Positions 1 to 6,514 are shown, counted from the stretch's first letter. The stretch: 6,514 nt of DNA from Caldilinea sp. CFX5 (GCA_021405325.1 QWII01000192.1:1-6514); one strand, 5' to 3'. A program made the numbers and translations. The notes: generated from the sequence alone by a model not told the origin.

Positions 1-74
1 GTAATCGTAGGTGCGGTTTGTAACCGCACTTGCTCCCTGGGAACCGTGCGGTTACAAACCGCACCTACGATTAC
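1..74. repeat. Nested perfect inverted repeat (REP/MITE-like palindrome)
   Basis: Positions 1-29 and 46-74 are perfect reverse complements (29 bp) around a 16-nt centre. Each arm is itself a hairpin: GTGCGGTT (11-18) pairs with AACCGCAC (22-29) around TGT, and 46-53 pairs with 57-64 around ACA. The centre contains TCCC-T-GGGA (34-42), so nearly the whole element is palindromic and could fold as one long hairpin or as a cloverleaf. No T-run follows, so it is not a standard terminator. It starts at base 1 of the window, so it may extend further left. Such elements are usually dispersed in many copies; that is an inference here. A fold-back artefact at a contig end is an alternative. Confidence 0.85.
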
Positions 75-141
75 CGAAACAAATTCCTAACTCCCATAAT
101 TGTTATCCGTTCTCCATTAATTATTAGAAAGGATATTCACC
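75..141 (+). promoter_or_regulatory. AT-rich leader before the first UroD-like gene
   Basis: This short spacer is clearly more AT-rich than the flanking DNA and lies between the palindrome and the first gene, so it probably holds that gene's promoter. TTGTTA at 100-105 could act as a -35 box, but I see no convincing -10 box at the right distance. The ribosome binding site AAAGGA at 128-133 sits 8 nt before the ATG at 142. Confidence 0.3.
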
Positions 142-1119
142 ATGAATTCACGTGAACGTGTGTTGGCCGCTTTGCGTCGTGAACAGCCCGATCGCGTGCC
201 CTTTGTCGAAGGGGGTATCGATCCGCCGATTCAGCGGGCGCTCATGGGGCGCGCTGATTTTTTGCCGGAAGAATTGAACGAACGGATTGGCCTGGACAAC
301 CTGCTGGCCGAGTTTCTGCCGCCCATCGTCGGTATCCACGAAGTGCATGACGGCATCAATTTTCTGGCGAAACCACTGCTGTTGAGCCGTGCCGACTTAG
401 ATAAGCTGGTCTTTCCTGATCCCGAAGATCCGGCCTTTTATCGCGCGGCTGAAACCCTCGTCAACCGCAATCAGGGCAAGTATGCCGTCGCCGCCAAGAT
501 GCGGATGGGCGCCTCGGCCATGTTGATGAGCATGGGGCTAGATGGCTTTTCGTATGCGCTGACCGACGATCCGGGGCTGGTCGATACGGTATTGGGGCGC
601 TATGCCGACTGGACGATTGCCATTGTGCGCCACCTGCGTGATGTCGGCGTCGATTTGGTCTGGACCTTTGATGATATGGCCTATCGCACCGGCCCCATGT
701 TCTCGCCACGCGTCTTTCGCACCGTTTTCATGCCCCATTTGCAGCGGGTGGCCGCTGCGATCAAGGGCGAAGGCTTCCCGTGGATTGTCCACTCGGACGG
801 CAATCTCATGCCCATTTTAGATGATCTGCTGACGCTGGGCTTTGACGGCTTACACCCATTGGAGCCGGGACCGATGGATATTGCAGCGGTCAAGCGGGAC
901 TATGGGCAGCGGGTCTGCCTGGTGGGCAATATTGACCTGCATTATACCCTGACCCAGGGCACACCGGCTGAAGTCGAAGCGGAGGTGAAACAACGGATTG
1001 CCACCATTGGCAAAGGCGGCGGCTACATGATCAGCAGCGCCAACTCAATCACCTCCTACTGTAAAGTGGAGAATGTCTGGGCGATGATCAACGCCATCCG
1101 CACCTATGGCGCTTACTAA
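142..1119 (+). CDS. Uroporphyrinogen decarboxylase (UroD)-family protein, methyltransferase-like, HxDGN type
   Basis: This is a 325-residue cytoplasmic TIM-barrel protein of the UroD superfamily, which includes HemE and the MtaA/CmuA corrinoid methyltransferases. Visible marks are the N-terminal RERVLAAL...PDRVPF (4-21), TFDDMAYRTGP (175-185), HSDGN (217-221), GFDGLHPLEP (233-242), VGNID (261-265), and a C-terminal segment near 291-325 resembling the family's GG...ENV.AMI...YG ending. The HemE signature PxWxMRQAGR is absent, so a haem role is unlikely. In MtaA-type enzymes zinc is held by HxC plus a later Cys; here the positions are HSD and SAN (298-300), so the zinc site is altered or lost. 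A methyl or decarboxylase reaction cannot be assigned. The ATG has AAAGGA 8 nt upstream. It is followed 47 nt later by the malic enzyme. A divergent paralogue lies at 3708. Confidence 0.85.
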   Translation: MNSRERVLAALRREQPDRVPFVEGGIDPPIQRALMGRADFLPEELNERIGLDNLLAEFLPPIVGIHEVHDGINFLAKPLLLSRADLDKLVFPDPEDPAFYRAAETLVNRNQGKYAVAAKMRMGASAMLMSMGLDGFSYALTDDPGLVDTVLGRYADWTIAIVRHLRDVGVDLVWTFDDMAYRTGPMFSPRVFRTVFMPHLQRVAAAIKGEGFPWIVHSDGNLMPILDDLLTLGFDGLHPLEPGPMDIAAVKRDYGQRVCLVGNIDLHYTLTQGTPAEVEAEVKQRIATIGKGGGYMISSANSITSYCKVENVWAMINAIRTYGAY

Positions 1120-1136
1120 AGCCACCGGGTTTCTAA

Positions 1137-2825
<1,689 letters not shown>

Positions 2826-2861
2826 ACCGCGGCACACGCAGAAGCGCATAGACTGACTCTG

Positions 2862-2890
2862 GACTGCGCGACTACATGACTGCGGACTAC
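2862..2890. repeat. Imperfect 13-14 bp direct repeat before the OsmC gene
   Basis: GACTGCGCGACTAC (2862-2875) and GACTGCGGACTAC (2878-2890) are tandem near-copies separated by 2 nt. They lie in the 88-nt gap between the malic enzyme and the OsmC gene. They may be a small slippage product or paired protein-binding sites; nothing else supports either. Confidence 0.45.
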
Positions 2891-2900
2891 TGAGTATGGA

Positions 2901-2906
2901 TAGGAG
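2901..2906 (+). promoter_or_regulatory. Ribosome binding site deciding the OsmC start
   Basis: TAGGAG lies 7 nt before the ATG at 2914. An earlier in-frame ATG at 2896 has no such site and would place this sequence inside the coding region, so 2914 is preferred. Confidence 0.7.
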
Positions 2907-2913
2907 TTTTGAT

Positions 2914-3348
2914 ATGCAAAATTTTCCACACCACTATGTTGTCACCGCCGACGGCAGCGCGTCCGGTCGAGTGATCGTCTCTTCGCCCAACATCCCGGAT
3001 CTGACCACCGACGCCCCCGCCGAGTTTGACGGCCCCGGCGATGTTTGGTCGCCGGAAACGATGTTGGTTGGCGCCGTCGCCAACTGTTTCATTTTGACCT
3101 TTCGCGCCGTTGCCCGCGCCTCTAAGTTTGAGTGGACGAGCATCACTTGCCATGTGCAAGGCGTGCTGGATCGGGTCGAGCGCGTCACGCAATTCACTGA
3201 AATGGCGCTACAAGTCAAACTGCGTGTACCCGCCGGCACTGATGTCGAGCGCGCCAAACGGTTACTGGAAAAATCAGAACAGAATTGCTTGATCACCAGT
3301 TCGCTCAAGGCTAAAGTTGAATTACAGACTGAAGTCGAAGCGGGTTAA
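2914..3348 (+). CDS. OsmC/Ohr-family protein (probable thiol peroxidase-type)
   Basis: A 144-residue cytoplasmic protein, the usual length for OsmC/Ohr/YhfA proteins, which use paired cysteines to reduce organic hydroperoxides. The family core is visible: WSPETMLVGAVANCF (45-59) with Glu48 and the peroxidatic-position Cys58, and SEQNCLITSSLKAKVE (121-136) with resolving-position Cys125. Both cysteines are kept, so activity is plausible. A third cysteine (Cys79) is not a family hallmark. The N-terminus (to about residue 40) fits the strand-rich OsmC start with RVIVSSPNIPDL. Substrate and subgroup (OsmC, Ohr or YhfA-like) cannot be fixed by eye. The gene follows the malic enzyme by 88 nt in the same direction and is followed by a 359-nt repeat-rich gap, so it is probably last in its transcript. 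Confidence 0.88.
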   Translation: MQNFPHHYVVTADGSASGRVIVSSPNIPDLTTDAPAEFDGPGDVWSPETMLVGAVANCFILTFRAVARASKFEWTSITCHVQGVLDRVERVTQFTEMALQVKLRVPAGTDVERAKRLLEKSEQNCLITSSLKAKVELQTEVEAG

Positions 3349-3368
3349 GTTGTACGCGGACACTACAG

Positions 3369-3389
3369 CGGGGCCCAAGGGGCGCCCCG
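3369..3389 (+). terminator. GC hairpin after the OsmC gene, possible weak terminator
   Basis: CGGGGC (3369-3374) pairs with GCCCCG (3384-3389) around a 9-nt loop, 20 nt after the OsmC stop codon. The alternative self-complementary GGGGCGCCCC (3379-3388) overlaps it. There is no T-run afterwards, so intrinsic termination is doubtful. Confidence 0.3.
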
Positions 3390-3430
3390 ATAGCAGCGGA
3401 TTAGTGTTCTGTCAACGCACTCTTGATCGG

Positions 3431-3546
3431 TAGGAAAGACTAATGCAGGGTAGCGAATGGTTTCGGTAATCCTTGGAACTTGTCACGCCGGCGGCGATGA
3501 CCTACAGTTACCGCTTTATTTTCGTAACGTTCATTAGTCTTTCCTA
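3431..3546. mobile_element. MITE-like element, 116 bp with perfect 15-bp terminal inverted repeats
   Basis: TAGGAAAGACTAATG (3431-3445) is the exact reverse complement of 3532-3546. Further inside, CGGTAA (3464-3469) pairs with TTACCG (3508-3513), and the middle TCACGCCGGCGGCGATGA (3483-3500) folds on itself with one bulged A, so the whole unit can form one long interrupted hairpin. It is too short to encode a transposase. The ends read TA|GGAAAG...CTTTCC|TA, which would fit a TA target duplication of the IS630/Tc1-mariner type; this is an inference. A structured RNA or recombination site is an alternative. Confidence 0.6.
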
Positions 3547-3554
3547 TGGTCAAC

Positions 3555-3575
3555 TTGTCAAGACTTATGTGACAA
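3555..3575. promoter_or_regulatory. TTGTCA-N9-TGACAA dyad, possible operator
   Basis: Two perfect 6-bp arms (3555-3560 and 3570-3575) are separated by 9 nt, giving a 15-bp centre-to-centre spacing that suits a dimeric helix-turn-helix regulator. TTGTCA also resembles a -35 box, but the sequence 17 nt later (CAATAG) is a poor -10 box. It lies 133 nt before the second UroD-like gene. Confidence 0.35.
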
Positions 3576-3612
3576 AACAATAGCGCTGAGTTGCAAAAGC
3601 GCTTGCGACAAA

Positions 3613-3683
3613 TCCGTTGCTATCCGAATCCGTTGCTATCCGAATCCGTTGCTATCCGAATCCGTTGCTATCCGAATCCGTTG
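3613..3683. repeat. 16-bp tandem repeat, four full copies plus a partial
   Basis: The unit TCCGTTGCTATCCGAA occurs without change at 3613-3628, 3629-3644, 3645-3660 and 3661-3676, followed by TCCGTTG (3677-3683). The array ends 13 nt before the ribosome binding site of the second UroD-like gene, inside its probable 5' leader. There are no spacers, so it is not a CRISPR. Identical units suggest recent expansion by slippage, and copy number may vary between strains. Confidence 0.95.
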
Positions 3684-3696
3684 TAGTATTTGTGCC

Positions 3697-3702
3697 AGGA
3701 GG
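3697..3702 (+). promoter_or_regulatory. Ribosome binding site deciding the second UroD-like start
   Basis: AGGAGG lies 5 nt before the ATG at 3708. The longer frame could begin at a TTG at 3690, but that would put this strong site inside the gene and add six residues unlike the family's N-terminus. Confidence 0.85.
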
Positions 3703-3707
3703 AGAGT

Positions 3708-4847
3708 ATGAAACCAAAGGAACGGGTCCTCGCCGCGCTGCACCACCAAGAACCGGATCGGGTGCCGACGGGTGAAAACGATGTCGATTATGTGTTGGTC
3801 GAGCAGTTATTGGGGCGACCCACGCTCTACAACGCCCGTTGGCGCGAACGCACGGCGCTGTGGGATGGGCGGCGTGACGAGATTGTGGCCGACTATCAAC
3901 GCACCCAAGTGGCATTGGTTCATGCCCTGGAATGGGACTATGTGCGCGTCCCCATCATGCCGCGTGCCCAGGCGTATCACTGGCCGACCATGACTGGTCC
4001 CTATTCCTGGCTCGACGCTGCCGGGCGCGAGTATCATTACAGCCCGGACGTCGGCAACATTGCCACACGCGTCGATGCCACCGATATGACCATCGACGAC
4101 CTGCCTGACCCGGCGGAACCCTTTACGGTCGACCCGTCGGAACTGGAAGCCATTCGCTATGTGGTCAAGGAACTGGGCGCCACGCACTTTATCATCGGGC
4201 GCTCGGCCATTGACGGCAGCTTCCCTTTCCAGGAGACGGTCGGCATCCAAGAGTTTCTTATGCGCATGATCACCGACCCCGACTTTGTGCGACGGGCGAT
4301 TGATGTTTATGTCACGCGCTCCATTGCCTATTTGGAGGCTATGTTGGACGCGGGCTGTGACGCCGTGATGACCACTGACGATTATTCGGGCAACATGGGG
4401 CCGTTTATGGGGCCGCAACGGTTTCGCGAGTTTATCTTACCGGCGATCAAACGGCAGGCGGCGGCGGTTCATGCGCGGGGCGGTTACTTTATCAAACACA
4501 CCGACGGCAATGTGTGGAGCATTCTGGATGCTCTGGTTGAAGCCGGCATTGACGGCTGGCACGGCATCCAGCCGCGCATCGGCATGGATTTGCGGCTGCT
4601 CAAGGAACGCTATGGCGACAAACTCTGCTTTTTCGGCGGCATCAACTGTGAGACCTTGATCGAAGGGCCGCCGGCGAAAGCCAGGGACGAGGTGCGCTAT
4701 GCCATTCAACACGCGGCGCCGGGCGGCGGACTGGTGATCGCCACCGGCAATGTACTCCAGCCGGGCACCAGTCTGGAGAATTACCTGGCCGCCCGTCAGG
4801 CGACGCGTGACTATGGTCGATATCCGATTGTAGTCAATAGCGCCTGA
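3708..4847 (+). CDS. Second UroD-family protein, methyltransferase-like, HxDGN type
   Basis: A 379-residue UroD-superfamily TIM-barrel protein, about 54 residues longer than the first one (142-1119). They share the N-terminal ERVLAAL...PDRVP (5-20), the TTDDYSGNMGPF region (222-233) matching TFDDMAYRTGP, HTDGN (264-268), GIDGWHGIQP (280-289), FGGIN (309-313) and a C-terminal TSLENYLAA...YG (354-370). They are clearly divergent paralogues. As in the first copy, Asp266 replaces the Cys of the zinc-binding HxC of MtaA/CmuA enzymes, and the HemE arginine motif is missing. The extra length lies mainly in the first 130 residues (for example HWPTMTGPYSWLDAAG, 91-106). Substrate is unknown. It stands after a long repeat-rich gap, so it probably has its own promoter, and the DinB-type gene follows after 21 nt, suggesting cotranscription. 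Confidence 0.85.
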   Translation: MKPKERVLAALHHQEPDRVPTGENDVDYVLVEQLLGRPTLYNARWRERTALWDGRRDEIVADYQRTQVALVHALEWDYVRVPIMPRAQAYHWPTMTGPYSWLDAAGREYHYSPDVGNIATRVDATDMTIDDLPDPAEPFTVDPSELEAIRYVVKELGATHFIIGRSAIDGSFPFQETVGIQEFLMRMITDPDFVRRAIDVYVTRSIAYLEAMLDAGCDAVMTTDDYSGNMGPFMGPQRFREFILPAIKRQAAAVHARGGYFIKHTDGNVWSILDALVEAGIDGWHGIQPRIGMDLRLLKERYGDKLCFFGGINCETLIEGPPAKARDEVRYAIQHAAPGGGLVIATGNVLQPGTSLENYLAARQATRDYGRYPIVVNSA

Positions 4848-4853
4848 GGTGTG

Positions 4854-4860
4854 AAAGGAG
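4854..4860 (+). promoter_or_regulatory. Ribosome binding site deciding the DinB-like start
   Basis: AAAGGAG lies 8 nt before the ATG at 4869. A GTG at 4851 in the same frame overlaps this site and lacks one of its own, so 4869 is the better start. Confidence 0.8.
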
Positions 4861-4868
4861 CCGTAGCA

Positions 4869-5120
4869 ATGAAATTGAGCGTAATGTTTGCCCACTGGGA
4901 GCAGGTGCGCCGTGATTTGCTGGCGACGATTGACAAGTTCAGTGACGACGAACTCGCCTATACCCCCTATGCCGGCGCCTGGCCGGCGGGACAGATCGTG
5001 CTGCACATTGCGGACTGTGAAGACAACTGGCTACATGCCGTTGTCCGTCGCGAGTTCACGCCGTGGCTCTTTTATGAATTCAAGGAATACCCAACGAAGG
5101 CGGTGATCAAGGAAGTTCTT
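4869..5120 (+). CDS. DinB/YfiT-family protein, N-terminal half only (cut at junction)
   Basis: About 84 residues of a DinB-like four-helix-bundle protein, a family of metal-binding, often thiol-dependent transferases or hydrolases that normally has about 150-170 residues. The start MKLSVMFAHWEQVRRDLLAT and the segment AWPAGQIVLHIADCEDNWLHAVV (38-59) fit helices 1 and 2. His46 is in the place of the first metal-binding histidine. The second and third ligands, expected after about residue 120, are missing. From about 5115 on, the sequence instead reads as an acyl ligase on the other strand. The frame stays open by chance to 5492 and gives a 207-residue hybrid from this start, whose second part (rich in V, E, G, A, H) resembles no DinB tail. 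The gene is 21 nt after the second UroD-like gene. The specific role is unknown. Confidence 0.7.
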
Positions 5121-5135
5121 CAGCACGCCCACCAG
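5111..5135. other. Junction between two unrelated genomes (probable chimera breakpoint)
   Basis: Up to about 5110 the + strand reads as DinB (ending KAVIKEVL). From about 5115 on, the - strand reads as an acyl ligase whose family resemblance stops here (YLDTLVGVLKN). Both genes lose their remaining two-fifths to four-fifths at this point. GC content and codon use change at the same place. The exact base cannot be fixed because a stretch of up to about 20 nt could belong to either reading, which suggests short shared sequence at the join. An assembly or amplification chimera is most likely; a real rearrangement is possible. Confidence 0.75.
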
Positions 5136-5453
5136 GGTGTCGAGGTAGCTGTCGAGCTTGCCCAGGGACAGCGGCGGGTACAGGGGCACGGGCACGATGC
5201 CGGCCCACACCGCGGCGAGGAAGGTGGGCACGAAGTCTTCGCCGTCGGGCATCACCATCGCCAGGCGGTCGCCCTGCTTGAGGCCGTACTGGCGCAGGTG
5301 CGCGGCGCGGCGCATCGCTTCCTCGCGCAGCCGCTCGAAGCTGAAGAACTGCTCCTTCTGGTCGCGGTCGAGGAAGGTGAAGCCCTTGTCGGTCCAGCCC
5401 TTGGATTGGTCCAGCGCGGCGACGAGGTGCGGGTAGTCGAAGACCTGCGGCAT
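5115..5453 (-). CDS. Fatty-acyl-AMP ligase / acyl-CoA synthetase, N-terminal fragment
   Basis: The first ~113 residues of an ANL-superfamily adenylating enzyme (full length usually 550-600), which activates a fatty acid as acyl-AMP for transfer to an acyl carrier protein or CoA. The pattern FFSFERLREEAMRRAAHLRQ (36-55), GLKQGDRLAMVMPDGEDFV (57-75) and AVWAGIVPVPLYPPLSLGKL (81-100) is the standard N-terminal helix/strand set, and VPVPLYPP favours the FAAL-like branch. The ATP-binding P-loop, adenylation motifs and C-terminal lid are absent because the sequence is cut at about 5115. The start at 5453 follows GGAGGGG (5460-5466 on the complement) by 6 nt; an in-frame upstream extension to 5651 looks non-coding. 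Nearly all third positions are G or C, unlike the genes to the left. It is divergent from the acyltransferase at 5877. Confidence 0.8.
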
Positions 5454-5498
5454 GAACGGCCCCTCCAGGAAGCGGTGGAACGCGGGTGGTGAATATGT

Positions 5499-5531
5499 GG
5501 GGGCCTCCGATGGGTCAAGCGGAGGACCCCC
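5499..5531 (-). promoter_or_regulatory. 11-bp hairpin in the acyl ligase leader
   Basis: GGGGGCCTCCG (5499-5509) pairs with CGGAGG (5520-5525) and CCCCC (5527-5531), with one bulged A at 5526 and a 10-nt loop. It lies 46 nt before the acyl ligase start. It may act in the mRNA leader or as a protein-binding dyad. No T-run follows on either side. Confidence 0.5.
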
Positions 5532-5765
5532 TCCTCGCCCCCTCGTTGCTCGGGCCTGGAAGCCACCTACCCGCACGACCGACTCGTATTTCTGCTTGAA
5601 TATCGAGGCGTTACTGGAAGCCAACGGCGACAGCCAACCACCTGGCCGCACGAACTTCGCACGCGAGTGAGCAGCAGGTTGCTCAGAATTGTGCTTTACG
5701 TGGGCCGATCAAGCCGACTGGGCCCGTCCGAGGCCTCTGACACCTCCCACCGGTACTCGACAACC

Positions 5766-5781
5766 TATTGAAGTTTCAATA
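5766..5781. promoter_or_regulatory. 16-bp palindrome TATTGAA-GT-TTCAATA, candidate operator
   Basis: Two perfect 7-bp arms are separated by 2 nt in otherwise GC-rich DNA, 30 nt before a candidate -35 box and 95 nt before the acyltransferase start. The size and symmetry are typical of a dimeric repressor or activator site (for example TetR/FadR-like); the regulator is not in the window. Confidence 0.5.
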
Positions 5782-5810
5782 CCCCGGAGGTGAACAACTT
5801 CTTGCTCTGT

Positions 5811-5839
5811 TTGACCGTTCTCGGAGCATCTCCTACAAG
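5811..5839 (+). promoter_or_regulatory. Candidate sigma70-type promoter for the acyltransferase
   Basis: TTGACC (5811-5816) and TACAAG (5834-5839) are separated by 17 nt. This is five of six matches at -35 and four of six at -10. Transcription would begin at about 5846, leaving a leader of roughly 30 nt before the ATG at 5877. Confidence 0.35.
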
Positions 5840-5876
5840 CCCGCGCCACTTCCACACACACGCGGGGACATGAACG

Positions 5877-6514
5877 ATGACGACGAGCGCGCAGGCGCAG
5901 GCTTCGGGCGGGCAGGCGGCGGCGGCGAGCGACGTGGTGGTGACGCCGGTGACGACGGCGGCCCAGAAGAAGGCGTTCATCCGCTTCCAGTACGAGGTGT
6001 ACCGGGCGCTGCCCCACTTCGTGCCGCCGCTGGAGATGGACCGGGACAACGTGCTGGACCCGAAGAAGAACCCCTGGTTCAAGTTCGGCACCGCGCAGCT
6101 CTTCCTCGCCCGGCGCGGCGGCAAGGACGGCCACATCGTCGGCCGCATCGCCGCCATCGAGGACCCCCGCTACAACGACTTCCACGGCACGAAGACGGGC
6201 TGGTTCGGCTTCTTCGAGTGCGTCGACGACGTGGGCGTCGCCCGGGCGCTGTTCGACACCGCGGAGGCCTGGGTGAAGGCGCGGGGGCTTTCCACCATCA
6301 TGGGCCCGGCCAGCTTCTCGTCGAATGGCGAGTGGGCCTTCCTGGCCGACGGCTTCGACAAGCAGCCGGCGATCATGATGCCGTACAACCCGCCCTACTA
6401 CCTGGCGCTGACCGAGGCCTGCGGCTACGCCAAGGCGAAGGACCTCTGGGCGTGGGAAATCGACGTGCAGGGGGGCGCGCCCGAGAAGGTGGCCCGCATC
6501 GCCGAGAAGGTGAA
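5877..6514 (+). CDS. GNAT-like acyltransferase of the YghO type, N-terminal part (runs off window)
   Basis: 212 codons of a protein whose family is usually about 370-400 residues; the rest lies beyond the window. After a low-complexity Ala/Gln/Ser start (1-30) come KKAFIRFQYEVYRALPHFVPPL (31-52), DPKKNPWF (61-68), LFLARR...GRIAAIED (75-96), HGTKTGWFGFFECVDD (103-118), IMGPASFSSNGEWAFLADGF (141-160) and PAIMMPYNPPYYLALTEACGY (164-184). This order matches large YghO-type GNAT proteins; one recalled relative is the ceramide synthase of Caulobacter, so N-acylation of a lipid precursor is possible but unproven. The stretch GPASFSSNGEW differs from the more usual GPxNxSxNxE form. The ATG is the first possible start, since an in-frame TGA sits at 5871-5873. 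The ribosome site (GCGGGG, 5862-5867, 9 nt away) is modest. Third positions are almost all G or C. Confidence 0.75.
   Translation, partial: MTTSAQAQASGGQAAAASDVVVTPVTTAAQKKAFIRFQYEVYRALPHFVPPLEMDRDNVLDPKKNPWFKFGTAQLFLARRGGKDGHIVGRIAAIEDPRYNDFHGTKTGWFGFFECVDDVGVARALFDTAEAWVKARGLSTIMGPASFSSNGEWAFLADGFDKQPAIMMPYNPPYYLALTEACGYAKAKDLWAWEIDVQGGAPEKVARIAEKV

Larger units (their letters stand above)
3349..3707. other. Repeat-rich intergenic region without genes
   Basis: No credible coding region is seen in this 359-nt gap. From left to right it holds a GC-rich hairpin, a 116-bp element with terminal inverted repeats, a TTGTCA/TGACAA dyad, an AGCGCT pair (3582-3587 and 3598-3603), a 16-bp tandem repeat, and the ribosome binding site of the second UroD-like gene. 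The promoter for that gene must lie here or further upstream. Confidence 0.75.
5454..5876. other. Divergent intergenic region
   Basis: This 423-nt region separates the acyl ligase (- strand) from the acyltransferase (+ strand) and should hold both promoters. It is less GC-rich than the flanking genes. It contains a hairpin, a 16-bp palindrome and a candidate promoter on the + strand. For the - strand, TTGGCT/TATTCA (complement of 5619-5624 and 5597-5602, 16-nt spacer) is a weak candidate only. Open frames crossing it show no protein-like character. Confidence 0.7.

Noticed and set aside
142..1119. The UroD-like proteins as HemE (haem synthesis)
   Set aside because: The N-terminal arginine-containing signature of true uroporphyrinogen decarboxylase is absent in both copies, and no other tetrapyrrole genes are nearby.
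3613..3683. Tandem repeat as a CRISPR array
   Set aside because: The units are directly adjacent without spacers and only 16 bp long, and there are no cas genes.
4851..5492. 213-residue frame as one complete DinB protein
   Set aside because: Only the first ~84 residues after the 4869 start look like DinB. The rest is the complement of the acyl ligase gene, so the frame is a product of the junction.
5031..5651. 206-residue - strand frame as a complete acyl ligase
   Set aside because: The N-terminal extension before 5453 is Pro/Gly/Arg-rich and unlike the family, and the last ~28 residues read through DinB sequence. Only 5453 to about 5115 is supported.
5709..6185. - strand frame of 158 residues opposite the acyltransferase
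   Set aside because: It overlaps a + strand gene with clear family motifs and strong third-position GC, and its translation is V/R/A/H-rich without domain character.

Overview
The window looks like two unrelated pieces of bacterial DNA joined near position 5115-5135. The left piece (1 to about 5115) has moderately high GC, mixed third codon positions, strong AGGAG-type ribosome binding sites, and five genes all on the + strand. The gene types (two uroporphyrinogen-decarboxylase-like proteins, a malic enzyme, an OsmC protein, a DinB protein) and the repeat-rich spacers fit an environmental Chloroflexota-type genome. This is an inference from general impression, not a search. The right piece (about 5115 to 6514) is much more GC-rich, with third positions almost all G or C. 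It carries two divergent genes whose style fits a myxobacterium (Myxococcota), also an inference.

Left piece, in order. Positions 1-74 are a 29-bp perfect inverted repeat whose arms are themselves hairpins, starting at the first base of the window. Then come a UroD-family protein (142-1119), a malic enzyme (1167-2825) and an OsmC/Ohr-family protein (2914-3348), spaced 47 and 88 nt apart and possibly cotranscribed. A 359-nt non-coding gap (3349-3707) holds a GC hairpin, a 116-bp element with perfect 15-bp terminal inverted repeats ending in TA (MITE-like), a TTGTCA-N9-TGACAA dyad, and a 16-bp unit repeated four times directly before the next ribosome binding site. A second, divergent UroD-family protein (3708-4847) follows, and then the first half of a DinB-family protein (4869 to about 5120), which is cut off at the junction.

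Right piece. The N-terminal ~110 residues of a fatty-acyl-AMP ligase/acyl-CoA synthetase run on the - strand from 5453 and are cut off at the same junction. A 423-nt divergent intergenic region follows, with an 11-bp-stem hairpin, a 16-bp palindrome and a plausible sigma70-type promoter. Then comes the first 212 codons of a YghO-like GNAT acyltransferase (5877 to window end).

The malic enzyme is the only gene with a secure reaction (oxidative decarboxylation of malate to pyruvate). The two UroD-like proteins share a HxDGN motif in place of the zinc-binding HxC motif of corrinoid methyltransferases, and neither resembles true HemE. The main caution is the junction: two genes on opposite strands lose their ends at one point where composition also changes, so the contig is most simply a chimera. 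I see no defence, CRISPR or clearly new multi-gene system. The most interesting items are the repeat elements, the HxDGN UroD paralogues, and the acyl-ligase/acyltransferase pair that might belong to a lipid (possibly ceramide) pathway.
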